Positions 1 through 5,735 of a DNA stretch of 8,478 nt are shown in pieces. Location: positions 1-8,478 of the forward strand of contig JAPUIL010000595.1 in NCBI GenBank assembly GCA_027297085.1, read 5' to 3'. The translations under genes and the position numbers were made by a program. This stretch comes from Verrucomicrobiota bacterium (lineage in GTDB: Bacteria; Verrucomicrobiota; Verrucomicrobiia; Opitutales; UBA2995). Below the pieces are notes generated by a model. That model was not told where the DNA came from, ran no database searches, and saw only the letters and a program-made list of their open reading frames with translations. Numbering within the stretch: the stretch's first letter is position 1; each line of letters starts with the position of its first letter.

Positions 1-200
1 CCTGGGCCAAGGACATGACTGATGTCGACTATGTCATCCAAGTCTCGCCAGACATGTCCATATGGAACAATCTAGTTTCCGCGGTCGAGGACACCATCGA
101 CGAAGGTACCCACGATATCCTTACTGTTAGTGCATCTATTGATCCGCCAGCCAGTGAGCGATTATTTGTAAGGATTCAAGTGACTCAGAAGGAGCTGTAG
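1..200 (+). CDS. C-terminal end of a presumed secreted protein (5' end outside window)
   Basis: The reading frame is open from the left edge (first full codon at position 3, TGG) to the TAG at 198-200, so only about 65 C-terminal residues are visible. The tail reads YVIQVSPDMSIWNN followed by an acidic linker and ends in FVRIQVTQKEL. A 'V(Q/E)xSxDxxxW ... R(F/L)(F/V)R(L/I)xVT' pattern is common at the extreme C-terminus of large exported proteins in Verrucomicrobiota, where it forms a small beta-rich domain. I infer an exported or surface protein, but the catalytic or binding part is not in the window. No PEP-CTERM anchor (transmembrane helix plus Arg cluster) follows. The last two codons, CTG TAG, lie inside the left arm of a REP palindrome, so the stop codon is repeat-derived. 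The gene converges on djlA. Confidence 0.6.
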   Translation, partial: WAKDMTDVDYVIQVSPDMSIWNNLVSAVEDTIDEGTHDILTVSASIDPPASERLFVRIQVTQKEL

Positions 201-268
201 GAGGGGCTTTACGCCGCGACCCTGTCCTAGGCCTTTTGAACAATCGCGGCATAAAGCCGCTCCTACAG
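195..268. repeat. Paired REP-like palindrome (REPIN-like inverted repeat)
   Basis: The arms at 195-219 (CTGTAGGAGGGGCTTTACGC plus CGCGA) and 244-268 are 25 nt each and pair in inverted orientation with 2 mismatches, separated by a 24-nt loop. Each arm has its own smaller stem (G-C-rich, around CTTTA/TAAAG), which is the hallmark of two REP units arranged as a REPIN. The element lies between the convergent ends of the first gene and djlA, a typical REP location, and it supplies the first gene's stop codon. As RNA it would form a strong hairpin and could act as a bidirectional terminator or mRNA 3'-end stabiliser. No U-tract follows, so I do not call an intrinsic terminator. The REP label comes from the structure and the GTAGGAG head; family membership is inferred. 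Confidence 0.75.
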
Positions 269-320
269 ATACAATACAAAGTAAAAGATCGAGTAGGAGG
301 AAGAGGACGATAATAAGGTT

Positions 321-1097
321 TCAGCTCAGTCCCCTAGCCTTCTTGATCTTATCGTAGGCAGCGTTGATTTCTTTAAATTTTTCTTCGGCGAAGGTTAGAA
401 ATTCTTCGGGTAGGCCTTTGGATACAATTTTGTCGGGGTGAAATTCCATGACTTTGGCGCGAAAGGCTTTTTTGACCTCGGCATCCGTCGCATCCGGAGT
501 GAGGCCGAGGATGGCGTAGGCCGGATCAGCAGACGGGGCCAAGCGAGCTTTCAACTCGTCGAACAGATGTGGAGGGGTGTTCAGGTATTGGATCGCTTGC
601 CTAAGCAAATGCTCTTCAGTCCGGTGCAAACTTCCATCGGCCGCAGCTACCTGAAAGAGAATTTCAAAGAGCACCATGCGCATGTTGGAATCGCCATGAA
701 AGTGCCGGGCGAACTCCGACGCGTACTGAGTAAACGGGTACGCATCGTCTTTGGAGCGATTGAATATATTGGTCGCAAACATGCGCGCCTGTTTATCAAG
801 CCTGAGGTGGTCACGCATGAATGCTTCCACCACCCGGATCTCGGCCTGGGTCACATTTCCATCTGCTTTCGCCATTTTCCCGAGCATCGCGAATACGGAG
901 GCGAAAAAAACAGCCTGCTTTTGCTCCTGGTTTGAGAATGTCGCCCGGCGTGAACCAGGTCTTCTTTGCTCGGCAACCGCTTCCTCCATCCGGCTATCGA
1001 CAAAAAGATGGCCAATCGCACCCCCAATAAGAGCTCCAACCGGACCTCCCATCATCATACCCACGCTTCCACCCAATATTTTACCAATCCAAGACAT
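321..1097 (-). CDS. djlA: DjlA-type membrane-anchored DnaJ co-chaperone (TerB-like + J domain)
   Basis: Encodes 258 residues from ATG 1097-1095 (MSWIGKILGG) to TGA 323-321. Residues about 4-33 are a glycine-rich hydrophobic segment ending GHLFVD, matching the single N-terminal membrane anchor of DjlA, which carries a Gly-rich dimerising helix. Residues about 55-180 are a TerB-like helical domain with paired acidic motifs, KADGNV (77-82) and AADGSL (152-157). Residues about 192-258 are a C-terminal J domain with the HPD motif at 220-222, followed by a 'K-x-x-x-KGLPEE' insert as in E. coli DjlA. HPD is what stimulates DnaK ATPase, so this should be an inner-membrane DnaK partner facing the cytoplasm. 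The frame stays open upstream to a TTG at 1148, but the MSW start matches the family's N-terminus and has an AAGG just upstream (1103-1100), though closely spaced. The gene is divergent from the ppk2-type gene and convergent with the first gene. Confidence 0.9.
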   Translation of the reverse strand: MSWIGKILGGSVGMMMGGPVGALIGGAIGHLFVDSRMEEAVAEQRRPGSRRATFSNQEQKQAVFFASVFAMLGKMAKADGNVTQAEIRVVEAFMRDHLRLDKQARMFATNIFNRSKDDAYPFTQYASEFARHFHGDSNMRMVLFEILFQVAAADGSLHRTEEHLLRQAIQYLNTPPHLFDELKARLAPSADPAYAILGLTPDATDAEVKKAFRAKVMEFHPDKIVSKGLPEEFLTFAEEKFKEINAAYDKIKKARGLS

Positions 1098-1152
1098 GAC
1101 CTTAAAATCAATGACCATTGGTCTGAGCGGCACGTTCGAAGGGGTCAAACCT

Positions 1153-1314
1153 GAATGGTCCTTAGTTAAGGCATTTTGGCGATTCTACGGTCCGCTTACT
1201 TTCCAAGGGGTCACAGCTTAAATCCCACACTGTCGTGCACGATTGCAAGCAATGACCCCGACCCCGGCATTGATTCGAAAATTTATCGAAATTGTGCTTA
1301 ACTAAGGACCATTC
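1153..1314. repeat. Exact 18-bp inverted repeat, 126-bp spacer
   Basis: GAATGGTCCTTAGTTAAG at 1153-1170 has its exact reverse complement at 1297-1314. On the left the match is followed by an extra G before CA, and on the right the outward neighbour is again CA/TG, so similarity extends a few bases with one indel. The left arm is directly preceded by the GGGTCAAACCTG copy and the right arm is directly followed by the other copy. The arms thus frame the first 52-bp direct-repeat copy. An exact 18-bp inverted match within 160 bp is far beyond chance and could fold into a large cruciform or hairpin upstream of the rightward genes. Confidence 0.8.
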
Positions 1315-1366
1315 GGGTCAAACCTGGAATCCTGCATAATCCTGCGTGATTGCAAGGAATGACCCC
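1208..1366. repeat. Two diverged 52-bp direct repeats (1208-1259 and 1315-1366)
   Basis: Both copies start GGGTCA and end AATGACCCC, and align without gaps over 52 positions at about 39 identities by eye. The best conserved part is GATTGCAAGCAATGACCCC (1241-1259) against GATTGCAAGGAATGACCCC (1348-1366), one mismatch in 19. Their offset is 107 bp. Each copy is itself bounded by GGGTCA and its complement TGACCC, so each unit could fold as a hairpin. The divergence between copies suggests an old duplication or two independent insertions of the same repeat family rather than a recent tandem duplication. Confidence 0.7.
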
Positions 1367-1446
1367 AAAGCCGGGTTCTTTTTCCACGTCAACACTCAAA
1401 AAACCATTGAAAAGCGGCGAACGAGCATTGAGGCTTCTAAAAAACT

Positions 1447-2919
1447 ATGCCTGTTACCCAACAAACGGCCAGCGAAAGCGACGTGAAGCACCAGCTCTCT
1501 CTCCTCCACGAAGAACTTGGAAGCCTGCAGCGTCAGGCAAGGCAATTAAAAATCCCGGTTATAATCTTGTTTGAAGGTGCCGATGGCGCTGGTAAGGGAA
1601 CCCTCATTAACAAGCTGCTCATGTCTCTCGATCCACGAGGATTCAAGGTCTACGCCATGCACTCTCCAAACGATGAGGCCATTTTTCGACCTTTTCTCTG
1701 GAGATTTTGGATAAAAACACCCGAACGTAACAAAATCACGATTTTTGACCGGTCCTGGTATCGTCATTTACTGGATGACCGTGTGAAGGGCGACGTCTCT
1801 TCCGAAGAGGCGCCACGATATTTTACTGAAATTAACGATTTCGAAAGACAACTCACCACCGATGGCGTCGTCCTCATTAAAATCTATCTGTCCATTTCCA
1901 AGAAAAAACAAAGCAGTCGTTTTGAAAAGCTGGCCAACAATCCTGCCACATCCTGGAGAGTAAGTAAAAAGGATTGGAAACGCCATAAACAGTACGACGA
2001 GTATAGCGCCATGGCGGATGAAATGATCTTCCCTACGCACACAGAGAAATCGCCTTGGGCCAAAATTGATTCAAGCAGCATCAAGTCCGCAACCTTTGAG
2101 GTGCTACAGTTGGTGAGAGGTCGACTCACAAGCGCGATCAATGAAAAACTAGCCGAAAAACCAGCTACAATGACTCCTGATCTAAACTGGCGGGCTAAAA
2201 AGGATAACCCTTCACGGCTCGATCAGGTAGACTTGTCCCTCACTGTCGATACGGAAGAATACCACGTCAGGCGTAAACAACTTCAACAGAGACTCCACGA
2301 GTTAGAACATCAACTTTACGTTACCCGGCGTCCGGTGATCCTGGTTTTTGAAGGATGGGATGCAGCCGGCAAGGGCGGAGCCATTCGACGCCTGGTCAAA
2401 GGGCTTGATCCTCGAGGCTACGAAGTGATTCCCATAGCCGCTCCTAACGATTTTGAGCTCAGCCACCATTACATGTGGCGTTTCTGGAACCAATATCCGA
2501 AAGGAGGTCACATCGCCATATACGATAGATCCTGGTATGGACGGGTGACGGTGGAGCGTCTGGAAGGATTTTGTAGTGAGGACGAATGGAAACGCGGCTT
2601 TGAAGAAATCAATGAAACCGAAAAACACTGGCACAATTGTGGTGCCATTATCCTGAAATTTTGGATACATATCAGTAATGAGGAACAGCTCAGGCGATTT
2701 GAGGCTCGTAAAAATACCACACATAAACAGTGGAAAATCTCAAAAGAAGACTGGCGCAACAGGGAAAAATGGGATGCATATAAAGTGGCCATAGACGACA
2801 TGATCGACTTGACCGACAAACCGACAGCGCCTTGGATCGTGGTTGAAGGAAATAATAAGCCCTATGCTCGCATCAAAGTTCTTGAAACGACTGTAAAAGC
2901 CCTGGAATCCGTTTTGTAG
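1447..2919 (+). CDS. pap: Two-domain PPK2-family polyphosphate:AMP phosphotransferase
   Basis: Encodes 490 residues, the usual length for the two-domain class II PPK2 family, whose members transfer phosphate from inorganic polyphosphate to AMP to give ADP. Both fused PPK2 domains are visible. The N-terminal one has a Walker A loop GADGAGKG (44-51) and a Walker B/lid region IFDRSWYRHLLDD (from 99). The C-terminal one has GWDAAGKGG (303-311) and IYDRSWYGRVTVERLEG (from 358), followed by the family's WKISKEDWRNREKWD segment and a YARIKVL end. The C-terminal copy matches the family consensus closely, while the N-terminal copy departs at W/A and G/R positions. The ATG at 1447 is well supported because an in-frame TAA lies at 1438-1440. 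The ribosome binding site is weak. The enzyme is cytoplasmic and links polyphosphate stores to adenylate energy charge. The next gene begins 61 bp downstream on the same strand and encodes an unrelated exported protease. Confidence 0.92.
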   Translation: MPVTQQTASESDVKHQLSLLHEELGSLQRQARQLKIPVIILFEGADGAGKGTLINKLLMSLDPRGFKVYAMHSPNDEAIFRPFLWRFWIKTPERNKITIFDRSWYRHLLDDRVKGDVSSEEAPRYFTEINDFERQLTTDGVVLIKIYLSISKKKQSSRFEKLANNPATSWRVSKKDWKRHKQYDEYSAMADEMIFPTHTEKSPWAKIDSSSIKSATFEVLQLVRGRLTSAINEKLAEKPATMTPDLNWRAKKDNPSRLDQVDLSLTVDTEEYHVRRKQLQQRLHELEHQLYVTRRPVILVFEGWDAAGKGGAIRRLVKGLDPRGYEVIPIAAPNDFELSHHYMWRFWNQYPKGGHIAIYDRSWYGRVTVERLEGFCSEDEWKRGFEEINETEKHWHNCGAIILKFWIHISNEEQLRRFEARKNTTHKQWKISKEDWRNREKWDAYKVAIDDMIDLTDKPTAPWIVVEGNNKPYARIKVLETTVKALESVL

Positions 2920-2980
2920 TATTTATTTCCCGTTCAACTGGAACATCTTGTCATTCTTAGCTAACCTACCATTTATAGTC

Positions 2981-3934
2981 ATGAAACAATACCTTATCGT
3001 TACCCTCGCATTCCTTTGTTTTTATTCACTGTCACTCAGGGCAGAACTCGTGGTTATTCAGCTGACTGACGGTTTTTCGATCAAAGGAGAAGTGCTACAA
3101 AAAAAGCGCGATACCTACTACGTCGATCTCGGGTATGGGATTATTCAAATCCCGGAATCATCCGTCCTACAGATCGTCAACGCAGTTGGAGAGACCCAAA
3201 TCAGTGAAATGAGCACCGGAACGCTGTTTTTAGAAAACTCAGCCAACACCCCCCAGATAATTTCTGAACTGGTTTCCGAATTTGGAGAAGGTGTCGTACT
3301 CATCGAAACTTCTACCGGGTTGGGTTCCGGATTCTTTATTCACGAAGAAGGTTACCTGATCACCAATGAGCATGTCATCAGCGGCGAGCATGAGATCAAG
3401 GTCACGGTGTTCGAAGACCGCGATTCGGAAGGTAAGGAACTCCAGCGCTCGCTTTATGAAGATATCGAGATTGTATCCGTTTCTCCAGAATGGGACCTGG
3501 CGCTGATAAAAATCCTAAATACCGACAAAACATTCAAACCCTTGCCCATTGGTGCAAGCGGAGAACTTGACCAGGGCGAACGCGTATTTACGGTGGGCAG
3601 TCCCCTGGGATTCGAACGGTCAGTCTCGGAAGGAATCGTCAGTTTGAAAAACCGTGTCATGCAGGGCCGTCTGCTAATCCAAACCACCGCAGAAATCAAT
3701 CCCGGCAATTCGGGAGGACCGCTTTTTAATCTATATGGTGAAGTGGTCGGCGTAAATAATCTCAAGATTGTAGCCTTTGGCGCTGAGGGCCTCGGCTTCG
3801 CCATCCCTGCTGAAATGGTGAAGCTCTTCATTGAAAATCGTGATGCCTTTGCTTTCGATCCGCGCAATCCCAACAACGGGTTTCGTTACAACAAACCTCC
3901 CAACGTCAAAGTCAGTTTAGATGAAGAAAATTAA
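2981..3934 (+). CDS. Secreted trypsin-like (S1C, HtrA/Deg-like) serine protease without PDZ domain
   Basis: Encodes 317 residues from ATG 2981. An upstream in-frame TTG at 2948 is less likely, because the ATG gives a clean signal peptide: MKQ, a hydrophobic core, then SLSLRA with probable cleavage after residue 21. Residues about 22-68 form a short beta-strand-rich domain (LTDGFSIKGEVLQ ... VDLGYGIIQIP) resembling an SH3/LSm-like fold. The protease domain spans about 90-300 with the full triad: His131 in TNEHV, Asp172 in EWDLAL and Ser244 in NPGNSGGPL. It ends soon after the trypsin fold (GLGFAIPAEMV), so it has no C-terminal PDZ domain, unlike DegP/DegS. It should act in the periplasm or at the cell surface as an active endopeptidase, with substrate unknown. 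Its stop codon overlaps the start of the next gene by 14 nt, suggesting translational coupling. No Shine-Dalgarno site is evident. Confidence 0.88.
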   Translation: MKQYLIVTLAFLCFYSLSLRAELVVIQLTDGFSIKGEVLQKKRDTYYVDLGYGIIQIPESSVLQIVNAVGETQISEMSTGTLFLENSANTPQIISELVSEFGEGVVLIETSTGLGSGFFIHEEGYLITNEHVISGEHEIKVTVFEDRDSEGKELQRSLYEDIEIVSVSPEWDLALIKILNTDKTFKPLPIGASGELDQGERVFTVGSPLGFERSVSEGIVSLKNRVMQGRLLIQTTAEINPGNSGGPLFNLYGEVVGVNNLKIVAFGAEGLGFAIPAEMVKLFIENRDAFAFDPRNPNNGFRYNKPPNVKVSLDEEN

Positions 3935-5735
3935 CCGGCTTGTTTTGACAGCCTCCCTCTTTGCCTTTACCGGAATTTGCGCTACCAGTTATGCAAGCCG
4001 GGATGACCTCCCTACTCTATTTGCTGAAGATACGCTTTTTTATGTAGAAATTCCCAGTGTCACCCAAATTCAGGAAGACTGGGAAGACAGTCCTTTCTAT
4101 GAAATTTTTCAGCGGGAGGATGTTAAAGAGTTCATAGAGGCTGTATGGGAGGTTATTAAGTCCGATAACGGATTGGGGTTCGATGACCTGGACGACTTAT
4201 TTGAAGATGAGGAGGATCAGGAGATCATTGAAGAACTGCTTCAGGGCCAGATCGCTTTCGGTATTTCCCGATGGGATATCTTGTCTATGATTCCGAATCC
4301 CCTGGCACCACGGAATCCAAAGGAGACGAGCAAAACGGGGATGCCCGACTTTTGGCTGATCTTTAGCCATAGCAATAATGAACTACGCCAAAAGATGATC
4401 GACGAAATGGAAGATGATGAAGACGAATATATTGAGTATGAAGACTTCTACATCATACTGAGTGAGGATGCGGTCGAGTTGTTTAACGAGGATACATTCG
4501 TCATCACGAACACAGAGGAATCAGCGAAAAATTTTATTGATCGTTACTATTCTAAAAGTTCCCAGCCCTCCCTGGCCGACGTTGAAACCTTTCAGGAAGG
4601 ATTCCTCCGCCTCTACGAAAACAGCGAAATATTTTACTACCTGGACCTCACCGTGATTGGTGACCTGGTAGAGGAAGCGGCCAACAAATATGAGGCTGCG
4701 TATGCTCCACTAGTCCAGCAAGGCCAACTGGCTCCAACACCGAATATACTGGAGGCCTTGGGCCTGGATGCCTTGCAGGGCATTGCAGCTGCCGTCGACA
4801 TGGACCCTTCAGAGCTCAGAATGAAGAACCTGTTCCTGGTCGAATCGAATGACGGATTTTTTGGAAAGCTATTTAACCACTACGGAAATTCATTGCCGGA
4901 CACCAGCTTCATGGGTGAAGAACTGCGGCAGGCAATGGCTAGTAGTTTTGATCTGAGCGGCATGCTTCACGATCTGGAAGATACGGTCGCCGCGATCTCT
5001 CCCTTTGCAGGCCAGATGTATCAGATGCAAAAGTTTCAGTTCGAACAGACGCTTAACATTCAAGTCGATGAGGCATTGATAGATAATTTTTCCGGAAGTA
5101 TCTACGTCGCTTCCGGGGAAACGCCCAACACATCCGCTTCAGCCTTGTCCGGGCAATCGGAAGGTATGGAATCGTTTTTTGATCAAGGCAGCACCATCAT
5201 CATCGGTATCAATGACCGGATATCTCTGGAAGCGCTGATCGATAGCCTACTGGCATCTTTCAATCAACAAGAGAGGATCAGCAAACAAGACTATCTCGGA
5301 GTCAGCAACTACGTGATCAATACAGCGGTCCCAACCCCGGGACCAACATTTTTTGTCAGCGACCAGCACTTCATTATAGAACAGTCTAACCCTAATTTCG
5401 GTAAACTGGTTGTTTCGATGATGCAAAATCCAGGACAGCCGATCTTTCAGCGCCGGGATGTCAGAGACAGCTTCAATGAACTTCCTCCCGATCCGATGGG
5501 AGTCACTTATAACGATGCTGAGAAACTCTTTTCCTTCGTTACCAAACTGATGAGAGGCGGAATGGCTTCGTTTTCGCAGAGCTCGGGTCCAGACGAAGGG
5601 AACGGCGATTCGGAATCCGTTGAATGGCCAGAGATTCCGATTATTGAAGACTTTAGTTACTTTACAATCACCAACACTTACAAGGAAGATGATGGCTTTT
5701 ATCAAGAGAGCATTTTGCGTCCCAAAACAAACTAG
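3921..5735 (+). CDS. Exported protein of unknown function, acidic, 604 residues
   Basis: I do not recognise a characterised family. The protein begins with a typical signal peptide (MKKINRLVLTASLFAFTG..., probable cleavage after TSYA, residue 25). C20 is preceded by Ile, so it is not a convincing lipobox. The mature start, 'LPTLFAEDTLFYVEIPSV ... WEDSPFYEIF', resembles DUF3352-like envelope proteins of Verrucomicrobiota and Planctomycetota that open with a 'PADTLxYVxxP' strand; this link is tentative. Asp/Glu-rich patches occur near residues 88-107 and 160-176. The rest looks globular, with alternating strands and helices and phrases such as FVITNTEESAKNFI and FFVSDQHFIIEQSN. No C-terminal anchor or catalytic motif is visible, so a soluble periplasmic protein is expected. 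The ATG at 3921 lies 14 nt inside the protease gene, without a visible Shine-Dalgarno site. The 3' end overlaps the FG-GAP gene by about 44 nt. Confidence 0.8.
   Translation: MKKINRLVLTASLFAFTGICATSYASRDDLPTLFAEDTLFYVEIPSVTQIQEDWEDSPFYEIFQREDVKEFIEAVWEVIKSDNGLGFDDLDDLFEDEEDQEIIEELLQGQIAFGISRWDILSMIPNPLAPRNPKETSKTGMPDFWLIFSHSNNELRQKMIDEMEDDEDEYIEYEDFYIILSEDAVELFNEDTFVITNTEESAKNFIDRYYSKSSQPSLADVETFQEGFLRLYENSEIFYYLDLTVIGDLVEEAANKYEAAYAPLVQQGQLAPTPNILEALGLDALQGIAAAVDMDPSELRMKNLFLVESNDGFFGKLFNHYGNSLPDTSFMGEELRQAMASSFDLSGMLHDLEDTVAAISPFAGQMYQMQKFQFEQTLNIQVDEALIDNFSGSIYVASGETPNTSASALSGQSEGMESFFDQGSTIIIGINDRISLEALIDSLLASFNQQERISKQDYLGVSNYVINTAVPTPGPTFFVSDQHFIIEQSNPNFGKLVVSMMQNPGQPIFQRRDVRDSFNELPPDPMGVTYNDAEKLFSFVTKLMRGGMASFSQSSGPDEGNGDSESVEWPEIPIIEDFSYFTITNTYKEDDGFYQESILRPKTN
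5682..5688 (+). promoter_or_regulatory. Shine-Dalgarno site that favours the ATG at 5692
   Basis: AAGGAAG lies just upstream of two consecutive, overlapping-frame-consistent ATG codons (5689 and 5692). The AAGGA core (5682-5686) is 5 nt from the ATG at 5692, a good distance, but only 2 nt from the one at 5689. It is one of few clear Shine-Dalgarno matches in this window and lies inside the coding sequence of the upstream gene, supporting coupled re-initiation. Confidence 0.45.

Larger units (their letters stand above)
1141..1366. repeat. Possible small non-autonomous element bounded by GGGGTCA / TGACCCC
   Basis: The segment begins GGGGTCAAACCTG (1141-1153) and ends AATGACCCC (1358-1366), giving a 7-bp terminal inverted repeat. 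GGGGTCA recurs internally at 1207-1213 and TGACCCC at 1253-1259. The 12-mer GGGTCAAACCTG occurs at 1142-1153 and again at 1315-1326. The segment is about 226 bp, has no coding capacity of its own and sits in an intergenic gap, which fits a MITE-like or REP-associated palindromic element. I see no clear target-site duplication. The boundaries are inferred only from the repeats inside this one window; other genomic copies would be needed to fix them. Confidence 0.45.
1098..1446. other. Repeat-rich intergenic region between divergent djlA and the polyphosphate kinase gene
   Basis: No credible gene lies in these 349 bases. They must contain the promoters for djlA (leftward) and for the polyphosphate phosphotransferase gene (rightward), but I see no convincing -35/-10 pair in either direction. 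Positions 1141-1366 are occupied by nested direct and inverted repeats listed separately. A small dyad, TTCGA (1274-1278) and TCGAA (1286-1290) with a 7-bp A/T spacer, could be a protein-binding site or simply part of the repeat. The last 80 bases before the ATG at 1447 carry only a weak GAGG (1430-1433), 13 nt upstream of the start. Confidence 0.6.

Noticed and set aside
195..268. Intrinsic terminator call
   Set aside because: The hairpin is strong but no T-tract follows on either strand, and its arms match the REP pattern; a termination role is possible but not shown.
293..299. GTAGGAG resembling a REP head
   Set aside because: The following bases (GAAGAGGACGA) are not palindromic and lack the CGCGA tail; a 7-mer alone is not enough for a repeat call, though it could be a decayed unit.
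1098..1148. Longer djlA start at TTG 1148 or ATG 1118
   Set aside because: The extra residues (MTPSNVPLRP..., MVIDFKV) have no counterpart in DjlA proteins, which begin directly before the membrane segment as MSW does here, and part of the extension lies in repeat sequence.
438..1221. Plus-strand open frames of 165 and 156 codons opposite djlA
   Set aside because: They lie antisense to a clear DjlA homologue with all its domains; their translations show no domain and mirror the codon pattern of djlA.
1141..1366. CRISPR array
   Set aside because: Only two diverged direct repeats with a single unequal spacer and overlapping inverted repeats; no regular repeat-spacer pattern and no cas genes.
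1350..1574. 74-codon plus-strand frame overlapping the start of the polyphosphate gene
   Set aside because: It runs from repeat sequence into another frame of the pap gene and has no domain or ribosome binding site.
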